A stretch of DNA of 11,295 bases from the NCBI GenBank assembly GCA_036555125.1, contig DATBLY010000121.1, positions 1 through 11,295 of the forward strand. Direction: 5' to 3'. Below are positions 1-6,362 of this stretch, piece by piece. The notes beneath the pieces were generated by a model. It searched no databases. It worked only from the letters and a program-made list of their open reading frames with translations, and was not told where the DNA came from. Position 1 is the stretch's first letter; each line of letters begins with the position of its first letter. Position numbers and translations under genes: made by a program. Origin of the DNA: DATBLY01 sp036555125 (GTDB lineage: Bacteria; Actinomycetota; UBA4738; HRBIN12).

Positions 1-1
1 C

Positions 2-202
2 TCGGCGAAGATGCTGCGCGACACCGGCCGGCACCCGGTCGAGCTGCGGGAGATGGTGACGTCGCCCGGCGGCACGACGATCGAGGCGATCCGCCACCTC
101 GAGGAGGCGGGGGTGCGGGCCGCGTTCCTGAACGCGATCGATGCCGCGCGGAAGCGGAGCCTGGAGCTCGCGAAGGGCGGCGACGAAGAGGAGGACCCCT
201 GA
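2..202 (+). CDS. proC: Pyrroline-5-carboxylate reductase, C-terminal part (5' end outside window)
   Basis: This is the last ~66 residues of P5C reductase, the NAD(P)H-dependent enzyme that makes L-proline from 1-pyrroline-5-carboxylate in the cytoplasm. The visible part belongs to the C-terminal all-helical dimerisation domain. Its signature is the stretch HPVELREMVTSPGGTTIEAI, which matches the family's conserved 'V(T/A)SPGGTT' loop that helps bind substrate, followed by a helix ending in ARKRSLEL. The reading frame is open to the left edge, so the start and the Rossmann domain lie outside. The C-terminus ends in an acidic tail (GGDEEEDP) whose codons also form the ribosome binding site of the next gene. 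Its TGA stop overlaps the next ATG as TGATG, so the two are probably translated together. The family call is secure from the PGGTT loop. Confidence 0.93.
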   Translation, partial: SAKMLRDTGRHPVELREMVTSPGGTTIEAIRHLEEAGVRAAFLNAIDAARKRSLELAKGGDEEEDP

Positions 203-324
203 TGGGCCGAGGCGACCGACCGAAGGTGCGCTGGGCGCACGACCGCGAGCGCAGGAAGAAGGAGCGCGAGGCCAAGCAGGCCGCCGAGCGCGGCGCCGCC
301 CGCAAGGCCGCGAAGAAGCGCTAA
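202..324 (+). CDS. Small, highly basic 40-residue protein coupled to proC
   Basis: A 40-codon gene starts MGRGDRPKVRW and ends in TAA. Two features support it as real: a near-ideal Shine-Dalgarno GAGGAGG at 188–194, seven bases before the ATG, and a TGATG overlap with the proC stop. The protein has 17 Lys/Arg against 6 Asp/Glu. From about residue 12 it looks like one charged helix rich in Ala, Lys, Arg and Glu. There is no membrane segment or signal peptide. Short basic proteins of this general type are common in actinobacteria and some bind RNA or the ribosome, but I do not recognise this one, so any nucleic-acid role is inference from charge alone. Confidence 0.72.
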   Translation: MGRGDRPKVRWAHDRERRKKEREAKQAAERGAARKAAKKR

Positions 325-330
325 GCGCCG

Positions 331-343
331 CGGCCGCCGGCCG
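331..343. terminator. Small hairpin between convergent genes, weak terminator candidate
   Basis: The inverted repeat CGGCC-GCC-GGCCG lies in the 37-nt gap between two convergent stop codons, where a terminator for both directions would be expected. The stem is only 5 bp and no T-tract follows on either strand. In DNA this GC-rich such a repeat can arise by chance, so this is weak. Confidence 0.25.
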
Positions 344-361
344 AGATCCGCCCGCGTCGCG

Positions 362-1147
362 TCACGGACGGGGGGAGAGGCGATTGCGGAGGGTGCCGAT
401 GCCCTCCGCCGAGAGCTCGATCAGCGCACCCGGCCACAGGCGGCGGGTGGGATCCGCGTCGTCGGCGCCGAACGGGGCGAGGGCGAACGCGTCGCCGCGC
501 TCCAGCACGGACTCCTGCGACGCCGCGCCGATCAGCGCGAACAGGCTCCGCGCCGCCCCGTTCAGGTTCCCCTTCACCAGGTCGCGGCTGTCCACCTTCG
601 CGTGGAGGAACATCGACTGCGGGTCCAGCTCGTCCGCCGTGACGACGCACGGGCCGATCGCGATCGGCAGGCCCTCCGCGGTCGGCATCGGGTCGCCGCT
701 CTCGCCGTGCGCGGCCCAATCGTTCACGAGGGTGTACCCGAACACGTACGGGGCCGCCTCGGCGGCGCCGACCCGGCTCGCCTCCCGGCCGAGGACCGCC
801 GCGACCTTCGGCTCGTAGTCGAGCCACGCCGCCCCCGCGGGCCAGGGCACGACCTGCTCGGGGCCGACGAGCGACCGCTCCACCTCGAGCGAGTCCGGGG
901 CCAGGAGGGACCGCGGGAACAGCGGCGTCAGCAGCTCCGCGTCCTTGACGACGTGGTCCATCGCGTCGTCGCGGTCGAGGGCGGCACGGGCGGCGTCCAT
1001 CACGGTCCCGCCGCTGCTCGCTACCAGGGTCTCCAAGGTGGTGGGGAACGCCGGGTGCCCGACCGCGTCGGGTAGGTCGACGACCTCACCCCCGAGGATC
1101 GCTCCCAGCCGCCGGTGCCCCCTCCGGTCGAAGGTCACGAGCCTCAT
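362..1147 (-). CDS. Fumarylacetoacetate hydrolase-fold protein with altered active-site residues
   Basis: This 261-residue protein has the FAH fold (PF01557), used by hydrolases, isomerases and decarboxylases of catabolic oxo-acids. Three landmarks place it: LDYEPKVAAVLGRE at 109–122, YVFGYTLVNDW at 134–144, and a C-terminal ALIELSAEGIGTLRNRL. Family members normally carry a metal-binding E-x-E in the first landmark. Here it reads E112-P-K114, so the second Glu is Lys. D143, the last metal ligand, is kept. The usual SARD after it reads AAHG (145–148), and the usual catalytic Lys before the GPW motif aligns with E158. The late GTG(T) glycine/threonine loop is also missing. It may be a divergent enzyme or a non-catalytic FAH protein. 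It is divergent from the eight-gene operon and may share control with it. No Shine-Dalgarno is visible before the ATG; a -10-like TATGCT sits 11 nt upstream, suggesting a nearly leaderless mRNA. Confidence 0.85.
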   Translation of the reverse strand: MRLVTFDRRGHRRLGAILGGEVVDLPDAVGHPAFPTTLETLVASSGGTVMDAARAALDRDDAMDHVVKDAELLTPLFPRSLLAPDSLEVERSLVGPEQVVPWPAGAAWLDYEPKVAAVLGREASRVGAAEAAPYVFGYTLVNDWAAHGESGDPMPTAEGLPIAIGPCVVTADELDPQSMFLHAKVDSRDLVKGNLNGAARSLFALIGAASQESVLERGDAFALAPFGADDADPTRRLWPGALIELSAEGIGTLRNRLSPRP

Positions 1148-1158
1148 CAGGGAGCCGA

Positions 1159-1164
1159 AGCATA
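1159..1164 (-). promoter_or_regulatory. -10-like box for the FAH-fold gene
   Basis: On the minus strand TATGCT fits the actinobacterial TAnnnT -10 pattern. It ends 11 nt before the ATG, which would give a leader of about 5 nt. No good -35 is seen 16–19 nt further upstream. The missing ribosome binding site agrees with a leaderless or near-leaderless transcript. Confidence 0.4.
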
Positions 1165-1229
1165 CGCCCCGCCACCTGCGATTTCCGGGGTTTGTGTCCC
1201 GAACCGGCGGTCACGCACGGATGGCCGCC

Positions 1230-1251
1230 GCCGAGGGCCCTCGGCTACGAT
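1230..1251 (+). promoter_or_regulatory. Promoter with 16-bp palindromic operator candidate for the operon
   Basis: GCCGAGGGCCCTCGGC at 1230–1245 is a perfect 16-bp palindrome. It is followed without a gap by TACGAT (1246–1251), a good actinobacterial -10 hexamer. The palindrome would fill most of the -35/-10 spacer, a classic position for a repressor. No convincing -35 is present, which would fit an activator-dependent or extended -10 promoter. The predicted start of transcription is about 1258, giving a leader of ~48 nt. The leader contains a small hairpin GCGGT-TCGC-ACCGC (1269–1282) and then the ribosome binding site AAGGGAG at 1289–1295. Confidence 0.5.
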
Positions 1252-1305
1252 GGCGACCGCTGCGACCTGCGGTTCGCACCGCGCATCGAAGGGAGATGGC
1301 GTCCC

Positions 1306-2871
1306 ATGGCGACGAAGTTCCGCATCACCTACGCGACCCTTTCCGCCGACAACGAAGAGCTCCAGCGGGCCTACGACGAGGCCGCCGAGCGGATGAAGGC
1401 GGAGCTCGGCAAGGACTACCCGGTCGTCGTCGACGGCGAGGAGCGCTGGCGCGAGGACGTCTACGCCGAGCCGTCGCCGATCGACCACGACGTCGTGATC
1501 GGGCGCTTCTCCCAGGCGACCGCGGAGGACGTCGAGGACGCGGTGGCGGCGGCCAAGGCGTTCTCGCTCGAGTGGGACCGGATGGGCTGGCAGGAGCGCG
1601 TCCGCATCCTCCGTGCCGTCGCCGACATCATGGAGGAGCGCCTGTTCGACCTCGCTGCGCTGATGGCGTACGAGGTCGGCAAGAACCGCCTCGAGGCCCT
1701 CGGCGACGTCCAGGAGACCGCCGAGCTGATCCGCTGGAACTGCGACGAGATGGAGAAGCACGAGGGCTTCCGAACGCCGATGAGCGGCCTCGGGGCGCCC
1801 GGGGACTACTACGACGTGATGCGCCCCTACGGCGTCTGGGCCGTGATCAGCCCGTTCAACTTCCCGATGGCCCTGTCGGGCGGTCCATCCTCCGGCGCGC
1901 TCGTTGCCGGCAACTGCGTGGTCCTGAAGCCGTCCAACCAGGGCGCGCTCCTCGGCTACAAGCTGTACGAGTGCTACCGCGACGGGGGGGTGCCCGCGGG
2001 GGCGTTCCACCTGGTCAGCGGCCGCGGCGCCGTGGCCGGCGAGGCCCTGTGGAAGCACCCCGACGTCGGCGGGATCACGTTCACGGGCTCGTACCAGGTG
2101 GGCATGACGATCTACAAGGAGTTCGCGACCCAGGTGCCGAAGCCGGTCATCTGCGAGATGGGCGGGAAGAACCCGGCGATCGTGACGAAGCACGCGGACC
2201 TCGATGTCGCGACCGACGGCGTGCTGCGCTCGGCGTTCGGCTTCGGCGGGCAGAAGTGCTCCGCGTGCTCGCGGGTGTTCGTCGAGCGCGAGGTCTACGA
2301 CGATTTCCTCGGTCTGCTCAAGGAGAAGACGGAGAAGATCACGGTCGGCGACCCGCTGCGGCGCGACGTCTATCTCGGGCCGATCATCAACGAGGCGGCG
2401 CTGGACACGTTCGAGGAGGCGGCGGCCGAGGCGAGCAAGAACGGCACGCTCGTCACCGGCGGGGAGCGGATCAGCGACGGGGACCTGGGACGCGGGCTCT
2501 TCGTGCAGCCGACGATCGCCGAGATCCCCGACGACAGCTGGCTCTGGAAGAAGGAGCTCTTCGTCCCGTTCGTGGCGGTCGCGCCGTTCGACGAGCTCGA
2601 CGAGGCGATCGAGAAGGCGAACGAGACCGAGTACGGCCTGACCGCCGGGTTCTTCAGCCAGGACCCCGCCGAGATCGACGAGTGGCTCGACCGGATCCAG
2701 GCGGGCGTCGTGTACGTCAACCGCCGCGCCGGCGCCACCACCGGGGCCTGGCCGGGCGTGCAGCCGTTCGGTGGCTGGAAGGGCTCGGGCACCACCGGCA
2801 AGGCCGGGGGCGGCCCCTACTACGTCACCCAGTACCTGCGGGAGCAGTCGCGGACGGTGATCTCGGAGTGA
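1306..2871 (+). CDS. Aldehyde dehydrogenase, L-glutamate gamma-semialdehyde (P5C) dehydrogenase type
   Basis: This 521-residue NAD(P)+-dependent aldehyde dehydrogenase would oxidise glutamate semialdehyde (open P5C) to glutamate. Catalytic landmarks are complete: SPFN with N185, VLKPS with K208 for the cofactor, the GSYQVG loop at 261–266, general base E284 in CEMGGKN, and nucleophile C318 in FGFGGQKCSACSR. The cysteine motif GQKCSACSR and the ending FGGWKGSGTTGKAGGGPYY are typical of the RocA/PruA P5C dehydrogenase group rather than of succinate-semialdehyde dehydrogenases. The ATG at 1306 is chosen because AAGGGAG lies 10 nt before it and homologues begin near KFRITYATL; an in-frame start at 1192 would run through the promoter. 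It heads the operon, and its TGA overlaps the next GTG. Substrate could have drifted to another amino-acid semialdehyde, since a GABA/ornithine-type transaminase follows. Confidence 0.9.
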   Translation: MATKFRITYATLSADNEELQRAYDEAAERMKAELGKDYPVVVDGEERWREDVYAEPSPIDHDVVIGRFSQATAEDVEDAVAAAKAFSLEWDRMGWQERVRILRAVADIMEERLFDLAALMAYEVGKNRLEALGDVQETAELIRWNCDEMEKHEGFRTPMSGLGAPGDYYDVMRPYGVWAVISPFNFPMALSGGPSSGALVAGNCVVLKPSNQGALLGYKLYECYRDGGVPAGAFHLVSGRGAVAGEALWKHPDVGGITFTGSYQVGMTIYKEFATQVPKPVICEMGGKNPAIVTKHADLDVATDGVLRSAFGFGGQKCSACSRVFVEREVYDDFLGLLKEKTEKITVGDPLRRDVYLGPIINEAALDTFEEAAAEASKNGTLVTGGERISDGDLGRGLFVQPTIAEIPDDSWLWKKELFVPFVAVAPFDELDEAIEKANETEYGLTAGFFSQDPAEIDEWLDRIQAGVVYVNRRAGATTGAWPGVQPFGGWKGSGTTGKAGGGPYYVTQYLREQSRTVISE

Positions 2872-4217
2872 GCCTGGAGGACGTCGAGATCGAGGGCCTG
2901 GCGAGCGCCGAGGCCCCGGACCTGATCACCGAGATCCCCGGGCCGAACGCGCAGGCGGTCCTGGAGCGGGACGCGCGCGTGACGAGCCCGTCGCTCCCAC
3001 GGGTGTACGAGTTCGTCCCCGCGCGCGGCGCCGGATCGGTGGTGGAGGACGTCGACGGCAACCGGTTCCTCGACCTGAACGCGGGCATCGCCGTCGCGTC
3101 GACCGGCCATTGCCACCCGAAGGTCGTCGAGGCGATCCAGGCGCAGGCGGCCGAGCTGGTCCACTACTCGGCGAGCGACTTCTTCCTGCCGATCTATTCG
3201 GAGGTCGCGGAGCGGCTGGACGAGATCGCGCCGATGTCCGGGCCCGTGCGTTCGTTCCTCACGAACTCGGGGACCGAGGCGGTCGAGGCCGGGATGAAGC
3301 TCGCGCGGTGGGCCACCGGGCGGCAGTACATCCTGGCGTTCTACAACTCGTTCCACGGCCGGTCCTACGGGAGCGTGTCGCTCACCGCGTCGAAGGCCGG
3401 CTACCGCGCGGGCTTCGGCCCCCTGCTGCCCGGGGTGCTGCATGCCCACTACGGCGACGGCCGGGACATGCGGATGGCGCCCGGCTCCGCCGAGGATGGC
3501 TTCCCCACGATCGACTACATCGAGCACTTCCTGTTCCGGAAGATGGTCTCGCCGCTCGAGGTGGCCGCGATCGTCGTCGAGCCGATCCTGGGGGAGGGCG
3601 GCTACATCGTGCCGCCCGACGGGTGGTTGCTGGCGCTCCGCGAGCTCTGCGACCGCCACGGGATCTTCCTGGTCTGCGACGAGGTCCAGTGCGGCATGGG
3701 GCGCACGGGCAAGATGTGGGCGGTGGAGCACATGGGCGTCGAGCCCGACATCCTGCTGGCGGGCAAGGGCATCGCGAGCGGCATGCCTCTCGGCGCCATG
3801 ATCGCGAAGGCCGAGAAGATGACGTGGACGATCGGCACGCACGGGTCCACCTACGGCGGGAACCCCGTCTCCTGCGCGGCGGCGCTCGCCACGATCGACG
3901 TGATCCGCGACGAGCACCTGTTGGAGAACGCCTCCAAGGTCGGCGACGTGCTGCTGAACGGCCTGCGGGATCTTCAGGAGCGGAACGACCACATCCGCGA
4001 GATCCGCGGGCTCGCCCTGATGATCGGCGTCGAGCTCCCCGACCACGATGCGATGATCGCGGTCGAGCGGGCGGCCTTCCACAGGGGGTTGCTCGCGCTC
4101 GGGTGTGGCGAGAGCACGATCCGGATGTCGCCGCCGCTGGTCTTCCGCGAGGACCAGGCGCGCAGCGCGCTCGGCGTCTTCGAGGAGGCCCTCGGCGCGA
4201 TCGAGGGCGGCCCCTGA
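2868..4217 (+). CDS. Class III PLP aminotransferase, GABA/ornithine aminotransferase group
   Basis: A 449-residue fold-type I PLP enzyme that moves a terminal (omega) amino group to an oxo-acid. Visible landmarks are the DVDGNRFLDLNAGIAV start of the large domain (61–76), phosphate-binding NSGTEA (133–138), FHGR (162–165), VVEPILGEGGY (237–246), D271 in CDEVQCGMGRTG for the pyridine nitrogen, and PLP lysine K300 in LAGKGIASGMPLGA. From memory, the long form with VHYSASDFF and LFRKMVSPLEVAAI resembles the Thermococcales group that includes ornithine aminotransferase and amino-acid racemases, and GabT-type proteins. The GTG start overlaps the preceding TGA as GTGA; there is no strong ribosome binding site, so translation is likely coupled. 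Next to a P5C dehydrogenase, ornithine to glutamate semialdehyde is a natural reaction. GABA or a related omega-amino acid is the main alternative. Confidence 0.88.
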   Translation: MSLEDVEIEGLASAEAPDLITEIPGPNAQAVLERDARVTSPSLPRVYEFVPARGAGSVVEDVDGNRFLDLNAGIAVASTGHCHPKVVEAIQAQAAELVHYSASDFFLPIYSEVAERLDEIAPMSGPVRSFLTNSGTEAVEAGMKLARWATGRQYILAFYNSFHGRSYGSVSLTASKAGYRAGFGPLLPGVLHAHYGDGRDMRMAPGSAEDGFPTIDYIEHFLFRKMVSPLEVAAIVVEPILGEGGYIVPPDGWLLALRELCDRHGIFLVCDEVQCGMGRTGKMWAVEHMGVEPDILLAGKGIASGMPLGAMIAKAEKMTWTIGTHGSTYGGNPVSCAAALATIDVIRDEHLLENASKVGDVLLNGLRDLQERNDHIREIRGLALMIGVELPDHDAMIAVERAAFHRGLLALGCGESTIRMSPPLVFREDQARSALGVFEEALGAIEGGP

Positions 4218-4230
4218 GCCGCGTGACGCC

Positions 4231-4617
4231 ATGAGCCTCGGGTTCGACTCGCTCACGATCGACTGCGCGGATCCGGTGCGCCTGGCGACCTTCTGGGCCG
4301 CGGCCCTGGGGTTCGAGCCCTCGGACCTCGATCCCGAGGGGTCGTGGATCGACGACCCGTCCGGCGGGGTCCGCGGCATCTTCTTCCAGCTCGTCCCGGA
4401 GCCGAAGGTGGTGAAGGACCGGATCCACCTCGACCTGCGGCCCGGCGTGGCGATGGCCGCCGAGGTCGAGCGGCTCCTCGGGCTGGGCGCGACCGTCGTC
4501 GGGCGCGTGGACGAGGGCGGCAGCTTCTGGACCGTGATGCAGGACCCCGAAGGCAACGAGTTCTGCGTCCTCCGGGGGCCGGCCGACGGCTGGACGCCGG
4601 CCGGAGAGCCGGCGTGA
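4231..4617 (+). CDS. VOC-superfamily (glyoxalase-like) protein
   Basis: A 128-residue, single-domain protein of the vicinal-oxygen-chelate superfamily, closest in pattern to the glyoxalase-like group seen widely in actinobacteria. It shows two beta-alpha-beta-beta-beta halves: DSLTIDCADPVRLATFWAAA with GFEP at 6–30, and a second half ending VMQDPEGNEFCVL. H66 in RIHLDLR and E110 in GNEFCVL stand where VOC enzymes often place metal ligands. Members include lyases, dioxygenases, isomerases and binding proteins for small molecules, so the reaction cannot be stated. The ATG lies 13 nt after the aminotransferase stop. Its own TGA overlaps the next GTG, which ties it to the CoA-transferase genes. 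Confidence 0.8.
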   Translation: MSLGFDSLTIDCADPVRLATFWAAALGFEPSDLDPEGSWIDDPSGGVRGIFFQLVPEPKVVKDRIHLDLRPGVAMAAEVERLLGLGATVVGRVDEGGSFWTVMQDPEGNEFCVLRGPADGWTPAGEPA

Positions 4618-5537
4618 CGACGTCGAAGGTCGCGTCGATGCGCGACGCGGTCGCGCAGCTGGTGCGCGACGGCGACACGGTCGCGATCGAGGGCTTCACG
4701 CACCTGATCTGCTTCGCGGCGGGTCACGAGATCATCCGCCAGCGCAAGCGGGACCTGACGCTCGCACGGATGACGCCCGACGTGATCTACGACCAGATGA
4801 TCGGGGCGGGCGTGGCCACGAAGCTGATCTTCAGCTGGCTCGGGAACCCCGGCGTGGGATCGCTGCACGCCGTCCGCCGCCGGATCGAGGACGCCGACCC
4901 GGCGCCGCTCGAGATCGAGGAGTACTCGCACTTCGGCATGGTCTGCCGGTACATGGCGGGGGCCGCGAACCTGCCGTTCTTCCCGATCCGCTCCTACTAC
5001 GAGAGCGACATCCCGTCGGTGAACCCGAGGATCCGCCCGATGCGCTCGCCGTACGACGACGGCGACGAGGTCTACGTGGTCCCCCCGCTGCGGCCGGACG
5101 TCACGATCGTCCAGGCGCAGCGCGCCGACGCGGAGGGCAACGCGCAGATCTGGGGCCTGCTGGGCTGCCAGAAGGAGGCGGCGTTCGCCGCCGAGCGGGT
5201 GATCGTCGTGGTCGAGGAGCTCGTCGAGGAGGGCGTGATCCGGCGCGACCCGAACCGCACCGTGATCCCGGGCGTGGTCGTGGACGCCGTCGTCGAGCAG
5301 CCGTTCGCGTGCCACCCGTCGTTCGCGCAGGGCTACTACGACCGCGACAACGCGTTCTACCTGGCGTGGGATCAGGTCGCCCGCGATCCCGCGACGCTCG
5401 ACGCCTGGCTCGACGAGTGGGTCTACGGCCTCGGGAGCCACGCCGACTACGTCGAGAAGATGGGCGCGGCGCACTGGGACCGGCTGCGGCCCGAGCCGGC
5501 CCTCTCGGGCGAGGTCGACTACGGGAGGTACGCGTGA
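4614..5537 (+). CDS. Family I CoA-transferase, alpha subunit (GctA type)
   Basis: A 307-residue alpha subunit of a two-subunit CoA-transferase that would pass CoA between an acyl-CoA and a carboxylic acid. It resembles glutaconate CoA-transferase subunit A along its length: DAVAQLVRDGDTVAIEGFTH near the start, GAANLPFFPIRSYY in the middle, and a diagnostic tail with RRDPNRTVIPGVVVDAVV, ACHPSFAQGYYDRDN and a final LGSHADYVEKMG. Its size fits GctA (about 320) and not the shorter SCOT/ScoA subunits. The start is GTG at 4614, with GGAGAG at 4603–4608, and overlaps the previous TGA. The steroid-degradation hydrolase IpdA is a distant relative, but the tail matches GctA much better. Substrate is unknown: GctAB relatives act on dicarboxylates, so a C4–C6 acid made by the neighbouring enzymes is reasonable inference. 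Confidence 0.87.
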   Translation: MTTSKVASMRDAVAQLVRDGDTVAIEGFTHLICFAAGHEIIRQRKRDLTLARMTPDVIYDQMIGAGVATKLIFSWLGNPGVGSLHAVRRRIEDADPAPLEIEEYSHFGMVCRYMAGAANLPFFPIRSYYESDIPSVNPRIRPMRSPYDDGDEVYVVPPLRPDVTIVQAQRADAEGNAQIWGLLGCQKEAAFAAERVIVVVEELVEEGVIRRDPNRTVIPGVVVDAVVEQPFACHPSFAQGYYDRDNAFYLAWDQVARDPATLDAWLDEWVYGLGSHADYVEKMGAAHWDRLRPEPALSGEVDYGRYA

Positions 5538-6316
5538 GCGACGCGGCCGCCGACCCCGGCTACTCGAAGAGCGAGATCATGATCTGCGCCAGCGCGCGCC
5601 TGCTGGGCGGCGTGCGCAACTGCTTCGTCGGCGTGGGCCTGCCGAACATCGTCTGCAACCTCGCCCAGCGGACCGTCGCGCGCGATCTCCAGCTGGTCTA
5701 CGAGTCGGGCGTCTTCGGGGCCCGGCCCGAGCGGCTCCCGCTGTCGATCGGCGACCCGACGCTCGCGACCGGGTCGACCGCCGTGACGTCGATGTTCGAG
5801 CTGTTCGCGTTCTACCTGCAGGCGGGCCTGATCGACGTCGCGTTCCTGGGCGGCGCCCAGATCGACCGCTTCGGGAACCTGAACACGACCGTGATCGGCG
5901 ACTACGCGAAGCCGAAGGTCCGGCTCCCCGGCTCCGGCGGCGCGTGCGAGATCGCGATCCACGCGCGGCAGATCCTGGTGATCATGCGGCAGGCGCCGCG
6001 CTCGTTCGTCGACCGGATCGACTTCCGGACCTCGCCGGGGCACTCCGGCGACCCCGAGCACGACCGCGCGCGCGGCTGGTCCGGCAGCGGGCCGACATCG
6101 GTCGTGACCGACCTCGGGACCTACGGGTTCGACGAGGCCACCGGCGAGATGACGCTGCTGACCCGCCACCCGGGCGTCACCCTCGACGACGTGCGGGCGA
6201 ACATGGGCTGGGAGCCGCGCGTGGCCGACGACGTGGGCGAGACGCCGCCGCCCACGGCCGAGGAGCTCCGTCTGATCCGCGAGGAGCTCGACCCGCTCGG
6301 CGTCGCCTCGAAGTAG
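5534..6316 (+). CDS. Family I CoA-transferase, beta subunit (GctB type)
   Basis: This 260-residue beta subunit partners the product of the preceding gene. The catalytic glutamate that carries CoA as a thioester is visible as E57 in LVYESGVFGA, matching the ESG motif of GctB. The adjoining regions also match GctB closely: FLGGAQIDRFGNLNTTVIGD, the oxyanion loop LPGSGGACEIA, DFRTSPGH, VVTDLGTYGFDEATGEM and ELRLIREELDP. Because the catalytic Glu is kept, a real transferase is expected. The GTG start at 5534 has the strongest ribosome binding site of the operon, GGGAGGT at 5523–5529, and overlaps the alpha-subunit stop; equal output of both subunits would follow. The gene ends in TAG, with a second in-frame TAG two codons later, formed by the tandem TAGCGG-TAGCGT that also supplies a -10-like box. 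Confidence 0.89.
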   Translation: MSDAAADPGYSKSEIMICASARLLGGVRNCFVGVGLPNIVCNLAQRTVARDLQLVYESGVFGARPERLPLSIGDPTLATGSTAVTSMFELFAFYLQAGLIDVAFLGGAQIDRFGNLNTTVIGDYAKPKVRLPGSGGACEIAIHARQILVIMRQAPRSFVDRIDFRTSPGHSGDPEHDRARGWSGSGPTSVVTDLGTYGFDEATGEMTLLTRHPGVTLDDVRANMGWEPRVADDVGETPPPTAEELRLIREELDPLGVASK

Positions 6317-6319
6317 CGG

Positions 6320-6325
6320 TAGCGT
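6320..6325 (+). promoter_or_regulatory. Internal -10-like box before the second aminotransferase
   Basis: TAGCGT fits TAnnnT and lies 7 nt before an ATG (6333), the spacing expected for a leaderless transcript starting at or next to that ATG. It sits in the only sizeable gap of the operon. No good -35 is seen at 17–18 nt (the bases there are TCGGCG/CTCGGC), so the promoter is tentative. Confidence 0.35.
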
Positions 6326-6332
6326 GTCCCCG

Positions 6333-6362
6333 ATGCGCGCCGAGCTCGGACCGACCGCGTGA
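6333..6362 (+). CDS. Putative 9-codon leader ORF coupled to aminotransferase 2
   Basis: ATG at 6333 opens a reading frame for MRAELGPTA, and its TGA (6360–6362) overlaps the GTG start of the following aminotransferase in the same GTGA arrangement that joins the true genes here. The ATG has the right distance from a -10-like box to be translated without a leader. The peptide need not have a function: its translation may simply deliver ribosomes to a GTG whose own binding site is weak (GGA at 6348–6350). It shows no run of one amino acid that would suggest classic attenuation. It could also be chance, as the frame is short. Confidence 0.35.
   Translation: MRAELGPTA

Noticed and set aside
1192..1305. 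Upstream in-frame start for the aldehyde dehydrogenase
   Set aside because: It would run through the palindrome and -10 box, and the added residues are unlike the family. ATG 1306 has AAGGGAG at the right distance.
945..4217. Aminotransferase extended upstream to a 1090-residue protein
   Set aside because: The first ~640 residues are the wrong frame of the FAH and aldehyde dehydrogenase genes, rich in Arg and Gly. Homology starts near GTG 2868, which overlaps the upstream stop.
2820..5474. 884-codon open frame on the minus strand
   Set aside because: It is antisense to the aminotransferase, VOC and CoA-transferase genes, whose family motifs are unambiguous. Long antisense frames are expected where third positions are nearly all G or C; its translation is low-complexity and matches no family.
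4614..6316. CoA-transferase as IpdAB (steroid ring hydrolase)
   Set aside because: The tail motifs of alpha and the ESG/GSGG motifs of beta match GctAB more closely, and no other steroid-degradation gene is present.
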